Origin: Streptosporangium nondiastaticum
Lineage (GTDB): Bacteria; Actinomycetota; Actinomycetes; Streptomycetales; Streptomycetaceae
Direction: 5' to 3'
NCBI RefSeq assembly: GCF_003011965.1
Contig: NZ_PXWG01000049.1
Coordinates: forward strand, 1-42,623
Length of the DNA: 42,623 bases
A program made the translations under genes and the position numbers. Below the pieces are notes generated by a model, which was not told where the DNA came from, did not search any database, and saw only the letters and a list, made by a program, of their open reading frames with translations. This document shows, in pieces, positions 8,827-20,900 of this stretch. How positions within the stretch are numbered: the first letter of the stretch is position 1; the number at the start of each line of letters is the position of its first letter.

Positions 8827-9516
8827 GTGGACATCGTCGTCAAAGGCCGCAAGACCGAGGTGCCCGAGCGCTTTCGCAAGCACGTGGCCGAGAAGCTGAA
8901 GCTGGACAAGATCCAGAAGCTCGACGGCAAGGTGATCAGCCTCGACGTCGAGGTGTCCAAGGAGCCCAACCCCAGGCAGGCCGACCGCTCCGACCGGGTG
9001 GAGATCACGGTGCGTTCCCGTGGCCCGGTGATCCGCGCGGAGGCCGCAGCAACCGATCCGTACGTCGCACTGGACCTGGCCACCAGCAAGCTCGAAGCAC
9101 GACTGCGCAAGGAGAACGACAAGCGCCACACCCGGCGGGGCAACGGCCGCATCCCCGCGAGCGATGTCGCATCGACCGTCATCGGCGCCGCCGAGCTCAC
9201 CGACAGCGGTGAACTCGCCGCCGAACAGGCGTCGGACGGGGTGCCGGTCACCCGCATGGGATCCTTGGAGATCCGGGGAGAAGGCCCCGTGGTGGTCCGC
9301 GAGAAGACCCACTCCGCAGCGCCCATGAGCCTCGACCAGGCGCTCTACGAAATGGAGCTGGTCGGGCACGACTTCTACCTGTTCGTCGACTCCGACACCA
9401 AGCAACCCAGTGTCGTCTACCGGCGGCACGCCTACGACTACGGCGTCATCCACCTCAACGCCGACCCGCTCTTCGAAGGAGAGCCCGGTGGTGCGGGCGG
9501 GGAGCTGGGCGGCTGA
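8827..9516 (+). CDS. hpf: Ribosome hibernation promoting factor, long form
   Basis: Long HPF binds the 30S decoding region and dimerises 70S ribosomes into inactive 100S particles during slow growth. The 229-residue protein has the N-terminal S30AE fold (1 to about 105, starting MDIVVKGRKTEVPERF). A charged linker follows, then the C-terminal dimerisation domain (about 170-225, including MSLDQALYEMELVGHDFYLF and the YRRHAYDYGVIHL strand). GTG at 8827 is preceded by CGGAG at a good distance. The sequence is close to the S. coelicolor SCO3009 product as I recall it. It has its own long leader upstream and a hairpin downstream. Confidence 0.96.
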   Translation: MDIVVKGRKTEVPERFRKHVAEKLKLDKIQKLDGKVISLDVEVSKEPNPRQADRSDRVEITVRSRGPVIRAEAAATDPYVALDLATSKLEARLRKENDKRHTRRGNGRIPASDVASTVIGAAELTDSGELAAEQASDGVPVTRMGSLEIRGEGPVVVREKTHSAAPMSLDQALYEMELVGHDFYLFVDSDTKQPSVVYRRHAYDYGVIHLNADPLFEGEPGGAGGELGG

Positions 9517-9518
9517 CC

Positions 9519-9538
9519 CGGGAGGCCCCGGCCTCCCG
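9519..9538. terminator. Hairpin after hpf
   Basis: CGGGAGGCC (9519-9527) pairs with GGCCTCCCG (9530-9538). The stem begins 3 nt after the hpf stop codon and has no T tract, so it is a likely streptomycete-type terminator. Confidence 0.75.
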
Positions 9539-9775
9539 CGTCCGACGCCGTAGTCCACCCGAAGCCAGGTGCCCTCGGAGCGCGCCCCCCGCGCTCCCGG
9601 GGCACCGGCGTGCGACGGCAGGTACCCGGGGAACGCGCTGCCCGCGGTCCCGGCATGAAATCATGACCCCGGCAGCCAACCACCGGCACCGGGGAACCGG
9701 TTGGGCGGCGCAGCACGCAGCACAGTGCAACCGCGAGGGGCTCTGGGCCTTCAGGGGTCTTCAGGGGGAGGAACA

Positions 9776-10519
9776 ATGGCGGACAGGTTCGGGCCCGTAC
9801 TCGAGCCCGGCGAGGACGACGACGAAGGCTCCTGCACGGACAGGGGCGCGGCGCGCGAGGAGCCCATCCGGGTCCTGGTCGTGGACGACCACGCGCTCTT
9901 CCGTCGTGGCCTGGAGATCGTCCTGGCCCAGGAGGAGGACATCCAGGTCGTCGGCGAGGCCGGGGACGGCGCGGAGGCCGTGGACAAGGCCGCGGACCTG
10001 CTGCCCGACATCGTGCTGATGGACGTCCGCATGCCCAAGCGCGGCGGCATCGAGGCCTGCACCTCCATCAAGGAGGTGGCCCCCAGCGCGAAGATCATCA
10101 TGCTGACGATCAGCGATGAGGAGGCCGATCTCTACGACGCCATCAAGGCCGGGGCCACCGGCTATCTCCTCAAGGAGATCTCCACCGACGAGGTCGCGAC
10201 GGCGATCCGGGCCGTGGCGGACGGGCAGTCGCAGATCAGCCCCTCGATGGCCTCCAAGCTCCTCACCGAGTTCAAGTCGATGATCCAGCGCACGGACGAG
10301 CGGCGGCTGGTGCCGGCGCCCCGGCTGACCGACCGCGAGCTGGAGGTCCTCAAGCTGGTGGCCACGGGGATGAACAACCGCGACATCGCCAAGGAGTTGT
10401 TCATCTCCGAGAACACCGTCAAGAACCACGTGCGGAACATCCTGGAGAAGCTACAGCTGCACTCCAGGATGGAGGCCGTGGTGTACGCGATGCGGGAGAA
10501 GATCCTGGAGATCCGCTAG
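9776..10519 (+). CDS. NarL/FixJ-type response regulator (orphan)
   Basis: A 247-residue two-component regulator. About 30 acidic, non-conserved residues precede a receiver domain with VVDDH (35-39) and phosphoacceptor D83 (DIVLMDVRMP). The LuxR-type HTH spans about 184-240 (LTDRELEVLKLVATGMNNRDIA, then ISENTVKNHVRNIL). The ATG at 9776 has a strong GGGGAGGA ribosome-binding site. No histidine kinase gene is adjacent, so it is an orphan in this window. The order hpf then this regulator is, from memory, conserved in Streptomyces (SCO3008). The targets cannot be inferred. Confidence 0.93.
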   Translation: MADRFGPVLEPGEDDDEGSCTDRGAAREEPIRVLVVDDHALFRRGLEIVLAQEEDIQVVGEAGDGAEAVDKAADLLPDIVLMDVRMPKRGGIEACTSIKEVAPSAKIIMLTISDEEADLYDAIKAGATGYLLKEISTDEVATAIRAVADGQSQISPSMASKLLTEFKSMIQRTDERRLVPAPRLTDRELEVLKLVATGMNNRDIAKELFISENTVKNHVRNILEKLQLHSRMEAVVYAMREKILEIR

Positions 10520-10544
10520 CCGCGGATCCGCCGGCCGCGGTGGA

Positions 10545-10565
10545 TGCCGGCGGGGCCGGCCGGCA
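10545..10565. terminator. Convergent terminator between regulator and YcaQ gene
   Basis: TGCCGGC (10545-10551) and GCCGGCA (10559-10565) form a 7-bp stem. It sits in the 49-nt gap between the stop codons of two convergent genes and could serve both. A second inverted repeat, CCGCGG/CCGCGG, lies at 10520-10540. Confidence 0.65.
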
Positions 10566-10568
10566 GGC

Positions 10569-11768
10569 TCAGGCCAGGGCCTTCACCAGCTCCGCCGCCA
10601 GCTTCGCGTCGTCGCAGCGCTCGATCCGTACGGTGTGGCAGCCCACCCACTCCGCCGCCTCCCGCAGGGCCCGGGCCATGGGCTCCACCGCCTTGGGCCC
10701 GTCGAGGGAGACCTGCCGGGCCACCAGCGTGCCGCCGTCGCGCGCCGGGTCCACACGGCCCAGCAGCCGCCCGCCCGCCAGCAGGGGCATCGCGAAATAC
10801 CCGTGTATGCGCTTGGTCTTCGGCACATACGCCTCCAGACGGTGGGTGAAGCCGAAGATCCGCTCGGTGCGGGGCCGGTCCCACACCAGCGAGTCGAACG
10901 GCGACAGCAGCGTCGTGCGGTGCCGGCCGCGCGCCGGTGCCGCCAGGGCCGCCGGGTCGGCCCAAGCGGGCTTGCCCCAGCCCTCCACCTCGACCGGCAC
11001 CAGACCGGTCTCCTCGATGACGGCGTCCACCTGCTCGCCCTTGAGGCGGTGGTAGTCGGCGAGGTCCGCCCGCGTCGCCACGCCCATCGCGGCACCGGCC
11101 TGCGCCACCAGGCGCCGGGTGCACGCGGCGTCGTCCAGGTCGTCGTGGAAGAGGCCGTCCGGGACGGCGCGCTCGGCCAGGTCGTACACGCGCTTCCAGC
11201 CGCGCCGCCGGGTGCAGACCACCTCGCCGGTGTCCAGCAGCCACTCCACCGCGATCTTCGTCTCGGACCAGTCGTACCACTCGCCGCCGTTCTTGGCGCC
11301 GCCCAGCTCCGTGGCCGTCAGCGGGCCGTCGGCCTTCAGCCGGTCGCGGACGGCGGCGCAGGAGCGCTCGGCGTCCTCCATCACGTGCCAGCGGTGGCCG
11401 CGGGCCTGGAAGGCCCGGCGCCGGAAGGCGAACAGCGGCCACTCCTCGACGGGCAGGATGCACGCGGCGTGCGACCAGTACTCGAAGGCGTGGTCCCCCG
11501 ACCAGTAGGCCCCCTCGACGGCGTCCCGCCCGACGGCGCCCAGCCGTGCGTACGGCACCAGCTCGTGCGAGCGGGCGAGCACCGAGATCGTGTCCAGCTG
11601 GACGGCGCCCAGGCGGCGCAGCACGCCGCGCGTGCCCGCCCGCCGGTCCGGGGCGCCGAGCAGGCCCTGGGCGCGCAGGGCCAGCCGGCGGGCGTCGTCG
11701 GCCGACAGATGGTGCTCGGGCGTGCGGGCTCCGGGCTTACGGGCCTTGGCGGAGGCGGCAGTTGTCAT
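10569..11768 (-). CDS. YcaQ-type DNA crosslink glycosylase (HTH_42 family)
   Basis: The 399-residue protein belongs to the winged-helix HTH_42 superfamily, which includes E. coli YcaQ (AlkX) and the azinomycin-resistance enzyme AlkZ. These are DNA glycosylases that remove bulky or crosslinked N7-alkylpurines. The catalytic motif is visible as QLD (Q57-D59) in GAVQLDTISVLARSHELV. As I recall, a Q-x-D motif is typical of the YcaQ branch and Q-x-Q of the AlkZ branch, so a YcaQ-like housekeeping role is favoured over specific self-resistance. The ATG at 11768 has AAGGTG 7 nt upstream; an extra in-frame start at 11798 seems less likely. Confidence 0.88.
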   Translation of the reverse strand: MTTAASAKARKPGARTPEHHLSADDARRLALRAQGLLGAPDRRAGTRGVLRRLGAVQLDTISVLARSHELVPYARLGAVGRDAVEGAYWSGDHAFEYWSHAACILPVEEWPLFAFRRRAFQARGHRWHVMEDAERSCAAVRDRLKADGPLTATELGGAKNGGEWYDWSETKIAVEWLLDTGEVVCTRRRGWKRVYDLAERAVPDGLFHDDLDDAACTRRLVAQAGAAMGVATRADLADYHRLKGEQVDAVIEETGLVPVEVEGWGKPAWADPAALAAPARGRHRTTLLSPFDSLVWDRPRTERIFGFTHRLEAYVPKTKRIHGYFAMPLLAGGRLLGRVDPARDGGTLVARQVSLDGPKAVEPMARALREAAEWVGCHTVRIERCDDAKLAAELVKALA

Positions 11769-11835
11769 GCCGATCACCTTAGGCGGGGGCACTGACAACG
11801 CCCCCGGAGCCGGCCCCGGGCGGGCCCGGAGCAGG

Positions 11836-12426
11836 TCAGCCGCGCCCGGGGAACGGCAGGTAGGCGGCGGCGGAGGGCAGCCCGAGGTCGGAGGGGAGCA
11901 GGGAGGCGACCCACGCGTCGCGGCGCGTGCCCGCGTGAGCGATCTTCGATCGCAGGGTGCCCTCCATCGTGAAGCCGGCCTTGAGCGCCACGGCGCGGGA
12001 GCCTTCGTTGCCGGCCTCCGCGTACCACTCCAGGCGTTCGACGCCGAGGCGCCCGAAGGCCCACCGGGCGACCTCGCGGGCGGCTTCGGCGGTGTACCCG
12101 CGGCCGCGCTGCTCCTTGGCGGTCCAGTAGCCGAGCTCGGCCTGGTGCTCGCGGGAGGGCTGCGGGATCCGCGCCAGGCTCATGGAGCCGGTCAGCCTGC
12201 CCTCCTCACGGGTGAACACTCCCCACGTGTAGACGGAGTCGTCGCGCCAGCCGGCCGGGCAGGTGTCGCCGATGAAGGACCGTGCGTCCTCGGGGGTGTA
12301 CGGGGAGGGCACGCTCGTGTACCGCGGGATGTCCGGGTCCTGGCAGGCGGCGTGCAGGGCGGCCGCGTCCCGGGCGGTGAAGGGGCGCAGCAGCAGGCGC
12401 TCGGTGGTGAGGCTCGTGGGCTCCAT
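11836..12426 (-). CDS. GNAT-family (RimJ-like) acetyltransferase
   Basis: The 196-residue protein fits the RimJ/RimL-type N-acetyltransferases. It shows the N-terminal TTERLLLRPFTARDA block, the acetyl-CoA loop QRGRGYTAEAA and the C-terminal NEGSRAVALKAGFTMEGTLR. The acceptor (protein N-terminus or small amine) cannot be told. I place the start at 12426; an in-frame ATG at 12480 would add 18 residues rich in Pro/Gly. The chosen ATG lacks a ribosome-binding site but has a -10-like TACACT exactly 6 nt upstream, which suggests a leaderless mRNA. It is divergent from secA. Confidence 0.87.
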   Translation of the reverse strand: MEPTSLTTERLLLRPFTARDAAALHAACQDPDIPRYTSVPSPYTPEDARSFIGDTCPAGWRDDSVYTWGVFTREEGRLTGSMSLARIPQPSREHQAELGYWTAKEQRGRGYTAEAAREVARWAFGRLGVERLEWYAEAGNEGSRAVALKAGFTMEGTLRSKIAHAGTRRDAWVASLLPSDLGLPSAAAYLPFPGRG

Positions 12427-12432
12427 GGGCGG

Positions 12433-12438
12433 AGTGTA
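12433..12438 (-). promoter_or_regulatory. -10 element for leaderless acetyltransferase mRNA
   Basis: Read on the minus strand, TACACT fits the streptomycete -10 pattern TANNNT and is separated from the ATG by six bases (CCGCCC). Transcription would begin at the start codon. No good -35 is seen. Confidence 0.5.
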
Positions 12439-12484
12439 GGAACCGGGGCGGGCACCTCCGGGAGGGTTCGCTCGTTCCATGGAC

Positions 12485-12506
12485 GGGTGACACCGCGGGT
12501 GACACC
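12485..12506. promoter_or_regulatory. Tandem GGGTGACACC boxes upstream of secA
   Basis: Two perfect copies of GGGTGACACC (12485-12494 and 12497-12506) lie 2 nt apart. A third partial GGGTGA starts at 12513. They are in the divergent region between the acetyltransferase gene and secA, and look like tandem half-sites for a regulator. The GTGAC cores recur every 12 nt. Confidence 0.5.
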
Positions 12507-12659
12507 CGGCCCGGGTGATGACGGACCTCCCGGCGCGGCGGGGTCCTCGCTTACGATGGCCGTTGCGGCGGGGACTGTCCCGTCGTGCCCGCGTACCCGC
12601 CCCCTGCCCACGGCGGGGGAGAACCGGTGCCAGGCCCGACCGGCAAGGAGCTAGCCTAC

Positions 12660-15476
<2,817 letters not shown>

Positions 15477-15510
15477 ACCCGCGAGCGGTGAGACCGCGTA
15501 CGGGCAGCGA

Positions 15511-15554
15511 GGCGGGGCGGGACCTCCCGGGTGATCCGGGGGTTCCGCCCCGCC
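15511..15554. terminator. Terminator between secA and the Rv3235-like gene
   Basis: A 17-bp stem (outer 15511-15522 with 15543-15554, inner 15523-15527 with 15538-15542) closes a 10-nt loop. It lies between convergent stop codons and can serve both genes. Confidence 0.9.
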
Positions 15555-15564
15555 TTGTCGCGTG

Positions 15565-16107
15565 TCAGCGGCGGGTGCCGTCGAGTTCGACGGCCGAGCA
15601 GCGCCACCGCTGGTCGGTGCAGTGCTCCAGGCGGAAGGCGAGGGCGAGCAGCCGGTCCCCGGCCGCGATCCTGGCGAATGCTTCGATGACGCCCGGGGAG
15701 GGCCGGAACTCGTCGCAGTGCCGGACGGCCGGGCTGCGGCCCGGCGGGGCGGGCCGCAGGGGCGCGTAGGGGGCCAGGGCGGCCAGCTGGTCGTACGCGG
15801 GGCCCAGGGTGTGGCCGAGCATCCAGTGGACGGGCCGCTGGCCGCTGAGGGTGAGCAGGAGGCGTTCGGCGAACCAGTAGCGGGGGAGGCGCTCCCGCTC
15901 GCGGCGGCGTGCGGCAGCCGTAGCGGCGGCGGAGGCGGGGGCCGGGTGGGGCCGCCGGGTGTCGGTGCGCCGCGGGGGCGCGGTTCCCGCGGCCGGACGG
16001 GTGGTGCGGGGAGCCGTCGTGGCGCGGGGAGCCGTCCGGCCTCCGCCGGGCCTGGTGCCTGCCGTCCTGCTGCTGGTGGTGGTCCTGCCGCCGGTGGTCC
16101 TGTTCAT
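15565..16107 (-). CDS. Rv3235-family protein
   Basis: The 180-residue protein has a Thr/Arg/Pro-rich disordered N-terminal half (1 to about 65) and a compact C-terminal domain. The domain motifs are ERLLLTLSGQRPVHWMLGHT, YDQLAAL, CDEFRPSPGVIEAFARI and LALAFRLEHCTDQRWRCSAVEL. This matches the family named after Mycobacterium tuberculosis Rv3235, also encoded near secA; its function is unknown. The ATG at 16107 has AGGGGG 8 nt upstream. It is convergent with secA and divergent from the next gene. Confidence 0.83.
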   Translation of the reverse strand: MNRTTGGRTTTSSRTAGTRPGGGRTAPRATTAPRTTRPAAGTAPPRRTDTRRPHPAPASAAATAAARRRERERLPRYWFAERLLLTLSGQRPVHWMLGHTLGPAYDQLAALAPYAPLRPAPPGRSPAVRHCDEFRPSPGVIEAFARIAAGDRLLALAFRLEHCTDQRWRCSAVELDGTRR

Positions 16108-16408
16108 GCTGATCGCCCCCTGTGCCGCCGGGCCCGGTGGATTACCGGGCAGTAGCTTCCGTTCGGTGATCTTCTATCGAGGGGCGGGAAGGCCGGGCAA
16201 GGACGGCGGACCGCGCCGTACGGCCCACCGGCGTTTCACCTATTCGGGGGACCCACGGGGAGTACGGGGCGGCCGGGCGGCACGCGTCGTGACGCGCGCC
16301 GCCGTGGAGTCGCCCGCACACGTCTGACCTGCACTTCGAAGGGGGACCCTCGCCCGTATGCTGATCCCGCAGTCGAAAAGTCCCCGGAATCGAAGGAAAG
16401 CGGCGGTC
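16108..16408. other. Divergent intergenic region without a gene
   Basis: About 300 nt between divergent genes. Contents: a 7-bp inverted repeat GCCCGGT-GGATT-ACCGGGC (16132-16150); a 6-bp inverted repeat CGCGTC-GT-GACGCG (16283-16296); and a TATGCT hexamer (16355-16360) that could be the -10 of the rightward gene, though no matching -35 is evident. I see no coding sequence or RNA gene. Confidence 0.5.
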
Positions 16409-16915
16409 ATGCGCGTCTACGTCCCCTTGACCCTCCCCGGTCTCGCCGAGGCGCACAAGGCGGGAGCGCTGGGCCCGGCCCCGCTGGACGCCTACGCCGT
16501 CACCCCCGCCCTGCGCGAGTGGTACCGCTCCGACGACGTCGAGGAGCTGGAGTACGCGGCCCTGGGCCGCGCCGCCGAGGGCTCGCTGCGCCTGCTCGCG
16601 GCCGACCCGGAGGCCCCGCGCCGCCGCGTGGTCGTCGCCGTCGACGTGCCCGAGGGCGCCGTTCTCACCGACCCCGAGCGCGGGCTCGACCAGGCCGCGT
16701 ACGGCGAGGTGCGGCTCGCCGCGGCCGTGCCGCTGTCGAAGGCCGCCGCCGTGCACGTCGACGCCGGTGACGCCGAGGAGGACGTCGCGGCGGCCGCAGC
16801 CGCGCTGGGCGCCGCGGACCGCGGCGACGACGACGCGCGGTTCACCGTCGACGGGGCCGAGGACCACGACCTGATGTGGTTCGGCGTGCAGGAGATCCCC
16901 AACCTGATCCAGTAG
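16409..16915 (+). CDS. DUF6912-like conserved actinobacterial protein
   Basis: The 168-residue soluble acidic protein begins MRVYVPLTLPGL and ends HDLMWFGVQEIPNLIQ. The segment RRRVVVAVDVPEGAV suggests an alternating beta/alpha domain. I recognise it as a small protein conserved next to secA in streptomycetes and annotated DUF6912; no catalytic residues or function can be assigned. The ATG at 16409 is preceded by AAGGAAAG. It lies 53 nt upstream of the HAD gene in the same direction. Confidence 0.8.
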   Translation: MRVYVPLTLPGLAEAHKAGALGPAPLDAYAVTPALREWYRSDDVEELEYAALGRAAEGSLRLLAADPEAPRRRVVVAVDVPEGAVLTDPERGLDQAAYGEVRLAAAVPLSKAAAVHVDAGDAEEDVAAAAAALGAADRGDDDARFTVDGAEDHDLMWFGVQEIPNLIQ

Positions 16916-16956
16916 GGCAAAGCCGCAGGCCACGTCGCTTTGTCACAGGGAGCCCG

Positions 16957-16962
16957 TACAGT
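16957..16962 (+). promoter_or_regulatory. -10 element for leaderless HAD mRNA
   Basis: TACAGT matches TANNNT and is followed, after exactly six bases (TTTCGC), by the ATG at 16969. No ribosome-binding site is present, so a leaderless transcript starting at the ATG is likely. A TTGTCA lies at 16940-16945, but an 11-nt spacer is too short for a normal -35. Confidence 0.5.
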
Positions 16963-16968
16963 TTTCGC

Positions 16969-17640
16969 ATGGGGAAGCACGGGGCGCACGGGGCACACAT
17001 CGTCTGGGACTGGAACGGCACGCTGTTCCACGACGTCGACGCGGTCATGACGGCCACGAACGCCGCCTTCGCGGAGATAGGCCTGGAGCCGATCACCCTG
17101 GAGCGGTACCGCGAGCTGTACTGCGTGCCCATCCCGCGCTTCTACGAGCGGCTGATGGGCCGGCTGCCCACCGATGCCGAGTGGGAGCACATGGACGGCG
17201 TCTTCCAGCGGCACTACCACGACCACCACCTGCGCTGCGGCCTCGCGGAGGGCGCCGAGTCGCTGCTGGAGCACTGGCAGGACGGCGGCGGCACCCAGTC
17301 GATCATGTCGATGTACGGGCACGAGAAGCTGCTGCCGCTCGTGCGCACCTTCGGCATCGAGCGCAGGTTCGTCCGGGTCGACGGCCGCACGGGCCCCTCG
17401 GGCGGCAGCAAGGCCGAGCACATGGCGCGCCACCTCGCCGGCCTGGAGGGCATACCCGCGGCGCGCACGGTCGTCATCGGGGACGCGCTCGACGACGCGG
17501 TGGCGGCGGCTCACGTGGGGGCGCACGCCGTGCTGTACACCGGCGGTTCACACGACCGGGCGGGTCTCGCCGGCGCCGGCGTGCCCGTCGTGGACACGCT
17601 GGCGGAGGCCGTTGCCGAGGCGGAACGCCTCGTCGGCTGA
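16969..17640 (+). CDS. HAD-superfamily hydrolase (phosphatase-like)
   Basis: The 223-residue protein has the four HAD motifs: I, D14-W-N16-G-T-L; II, a Ser in IMSMYGH; III, a Lys in GGSKAEHM; IV, VIGDALDD. A helical cap lies between motifs I and II. The second Asp of motif I (the usual DxD) is Asn (N16) here, as in some HAD phosphatases annotated phosphoglycolate-phosphatase-like; this may alter the acid/base step. The substrate is unknown. The ATG at 16969 has no ribosome-binding site but an appropriately placed -10. Confidence 0.9.
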   Translation: MGKHGAHGAHIVWDWNGTLFHDVDAVMTATNAAFAEIGLEPITLERYRELYCVPIPRFYERLMGRLPTDAEWEHMDGVFQRHYHDHHLRCGLAEGAESLLEHWQDGGGTQSIMSMYGHEKLLPLVRTFGIERRFVRVDGRTGPSGGSKAEHMARHLAGLEGIPAARTVVIGDALDDAVAAAHVGAHAVLYTGGSHDRAGLAGAGVPVVDTLAEAVAEAERLVG

Positions 17641-17987
17641 GCGCGCTGTGCAGAGTGTCAAAGTTCGGGCCCGGGTTTTGTACACAAACGGCTCATGACG
17701 GCTCCCCCGGGAAGGGCGATAGCCTTACCAGGTGATCAGCGCGATATCCAGCAGGGGCGACGGCGCCCCTGTCCTGCGCCCGGAGTGCCACGGCACCCGG
17801 GGAGCCGCTGTTCGCTCGGGCGGGGCGCGTCCCACGAAGATGACCACTCCTTTCATGAAGTTGGCCACGAACGCCCCTGTCACCCCTCATTCCGGCATAC
17901 CGTCGAAGACGACCGGAGACCCCGCGTCGCGACGTGATGCCTTCACCACCTATGTCACGCAACGGCGCGCGACAGGAGCCAGAGGAC
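17641..17987 (+). promoter_or_regulatory. Promoter and leader of the glutamate dehydrogenase gene
   Basis: A 347-nt region with no convincing gene. In order it holds: an inverted repeat TTTGT-AC-ACAAA (17677-17688); a candidate promoter with -35 ATGACG (17695-17700), 19-nt spacer and -10 TAGCCT (17720-17725); and an 8-bp hairpin CAGGGGCG-ACGG-CGCCCCTG (17752-17771) about 20 nt into the predicted transcript. The arrangement implies a leader of roughly 255 nt. AGGAG at 17974-17978 is the ribosome-binding site. Confidence 0.5.
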
Positions 17988-20900
17988 ATGCAGACCAAGC
18001 TGGACGAAGCCAAGGCAGAGCTGCTGGCGAGGGCGGCCCGCGTCGCTGAGAACAGCCCGGCCGGGGGGCAGCAACCGCCGGGGCCGAAGAGCGAGGCGGG
18101 GCTCGACCCGGAGACCCTGACCGCGTACCTCCAGCGCTACTACCTGCACACCGCGCCGGAGGACCTGGCCGGTCGCGACCCGGTCGACGTCTACGGCGCG
18201 GCCGTCTCCCACTACCGCCTCGCCGAGGTCCGCCCGCAGGGCACGGCCAACGTCCGGGCGCACACCCCGACGGTCGAGGAGAACGGCTGGACGTGCAGCC
18301 ACTCCGTCGTCGAGGTCGTCACCGACGACATGCCCTTCCTGGTCGACTCGGTCACCAACGAGCTCTCCCGCCAGGGCCGCGGCATCCACGTCGTGATCCA
18401 CCCGCAGATGGTCGTGCGGCGTGACGTCACCGGCCGCCTGCTCGAGGTCCTCGGCTCCAGCTGCGACGCCCACGGCGCCGGCAAGGACGCCGTCCTGCCG
18501 CACGACGCCGTCACCGAGTCCTGGATCCACGTCGAGATCGACCGCGAGACCGACCGCGGCGACCTCAAGCAGATCGCCGCCGACCTGCTGCGTGTCCTCT
18601 CCGACGTCCGCGAGGCCGTCGAGGACTGGTCCAAGATGCGCGACGCCGCCCTGCGCATCGCCGACGCCCTGCCCGAGGAGCCCGCCCCGGCGGACGTCCC
18701 CGGCTCGGAGACCACCGAGGCCCGCGAGCTGCTGCGCTGGCTGGCCGCCGACCACTTCACCTTCCTCGGCTACCGCGAGTACGAGCTGACGAAGCTCTCC
18801 ACCGACGGCGGCGAGGAGGACGTGCTCAGCGCCGTCCCCGGCACCGGCCTCGGCATCCTGCGCTCCGACCCCTCGCACCACGACGAGGACCACCACGGCC
18901 CGCACTCGCACCTCCCGCGCCCGGCGTCCCCGTCGTTCAACCGGCTGCCCGCCGACGCCCGCGCCAAGGCCCGCGAGCACAAGCGGCTCGTCCTGACCAA
19001 GGCCAACAGCCGCGCCACGGTCCACCGGCCCTCCTACCTCGACTACGTGGGCGTCAAGAAGTTCGACGCCGACGGCAACGTCATCGGTGAGCGCCGCTTC
19101 CTCGGCCTGTTCTCCTCGGCCGCGTACACCGAGTCCGTGCGCCGCGTGCCGGTGATCCGCCGCAAGGTGCAGCGGGTCCTCGCCGACGCCGGCTTCACGC
19201 CCGACAGCCACGACGGCCGCGACCTGCTCCAGATCCTGGAGACCTACCCGCGCGACGAGCTCTTCCAGATCTCCGCCGACCAGCTGCGCTCCATCGCCAC
19301 CAGCGTGCTCTACCTGCAGGAGCGCCGCCGGCTGCGGCTGTACCTGCGCCAGGAGGAGTACGGGCGCTACTACTCGGCGCTGGTCTACCTCCCGCGCGAC
19401 CGCTACACCACCGGCGTGCGGCTGCGCCTGATCGACATCCTCAAGGAGGAGCTCGGCGGCACCAGCGTCGACTTCACCGCCTGGAACACCGAGTCGGTCC
19501 TCTCCCGGCTGCACTTCGTCGTCCGCGTCGCGCCGGGCGCCACCCTGCCCGACCTCACCGACGCCGACGCCGACCGCATCGAGGCCCGCCTCGTCGAGGC
19601 CGCCCGCTCCTGGGCGGACGGCTTCGCCGAGACGCTGACCGCCGAGGTGGGCGAGGAGCGCGCCGCCGAGCTGCTGCGCCGCTACGGCCAGGCCTTCCCC
19701 GAGGGCTACAAGGCCGACCACAGCCCCCGCGCCGCCGTCGCCGACCTCGGCCACCTGGAGAAGCTGACCACCGCCGGCGGCGACCGCGACTTCGAGCTCA
19801 GCCTCTACGAGCCGGTCGGCGCGGCCCCCGGCGAGCGCCGCTTCAAGATCTACCGCACGGGCGAGCCGGTCTCCCTCTCCGCCGTCCTGCCGGTGCTCCA
19901 CCGCCTCGGCGTCGAGGTCGTCGACGAGCGCCCGTACGAGCTGCGCTGCTCGGACCGCACCACCGCCTGGATCTACGACTTCGGGCTGCGCATGCCCGAG
20001 CGGATCGAGGGCGACGACGCCCGCGCCCGCTTCCAGGAGGCGTTCGCGGCCGTGTGGACCGGCGCCGCGGAGAACGACAACTTCAACAACCTGGTGCTGC
20101 GGGCCGGTCTCGACTGGCGGCAGGCCATGGTGCTCCGCGCCTACGCCAAGTACTTGCGGCAGGCCGCCTGGCCGTTCAGCCAGGCGTACATGGAGGACAC
20201 CCTCAGCAACAACGTCCACACCACCCGCCTGCTGGTCAACCTCTTCGAGGCCCGGATGTCGCCCGCGCTGCAGCGCGCCGGCAACGAGCTCATCGACGGC
20301 CTGATGGAGGAGCTCGACGGCGCCCTCGACCAGGTCGCGAGCCTGGACGAGGACCGCATCCTGCGGGCCTTCCTCACCGTCATCAAGGCCACGCTGCGCA
20401 CCAACCACTTCCAGCGCGACGCGGACGGCCGGCCCCGCCCGTACCTGTCCATCAAGCTCGACCCGCAGGCCATCCCCGAGCTGCCGGCGCCCCGCCCGGC
20501 CTTCGAGATCTGGGTGTACTCGCCGCGCGTCGAGGGCGTGCACCTGCGCTTCGGCAAGGTCGCCCGAGGCGGTCTGCGCTGGTCCGACCGCCGCGAGGAC
20601 TTCCGCACGGAGATCCTCGGCCTGGTCAAGGCCCAGATGGTGAAGAACACCGTCATCGTGCCGGTGGGCGCCAAGGGCGGCTTCGTCGGCAAGCGCCTGC
20701 CCGACCCGTCCGTGGACCGCGACGCGTGGCTGGCCGAGGGCATCGCCTCGTACAAGACGTTCATCTCCGGCCTCCTCGACATCACCGACAACATGGTCGG
20801 CGGCGAGGTCGTGCCCCCGAAGGACGTCGTCCGCCACGACGAGGACGACACCTACCTCGTCGTCGCCGCCGACAAGGGCACCGCGACGTTCTCGGACATC

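Noticed and set aside
11590..12654. A 354-codon plus-strand frame covering the antisense of the YcaQ and acetyltransferase genes.
   Set aside because: Both minus-strand genes have clear domain motifs; this frame is Gly/Ala/Arg-rich and featureless.
17840..18049. A small frame beginning MTTPFMKLATN in the glutamate dehydrogenase leader.
   Set aside because: It has no ribosome-binding site, runs into the dehydrogenase gene in another frame, and turns Arg/Gly-rich as a shadow frame does.
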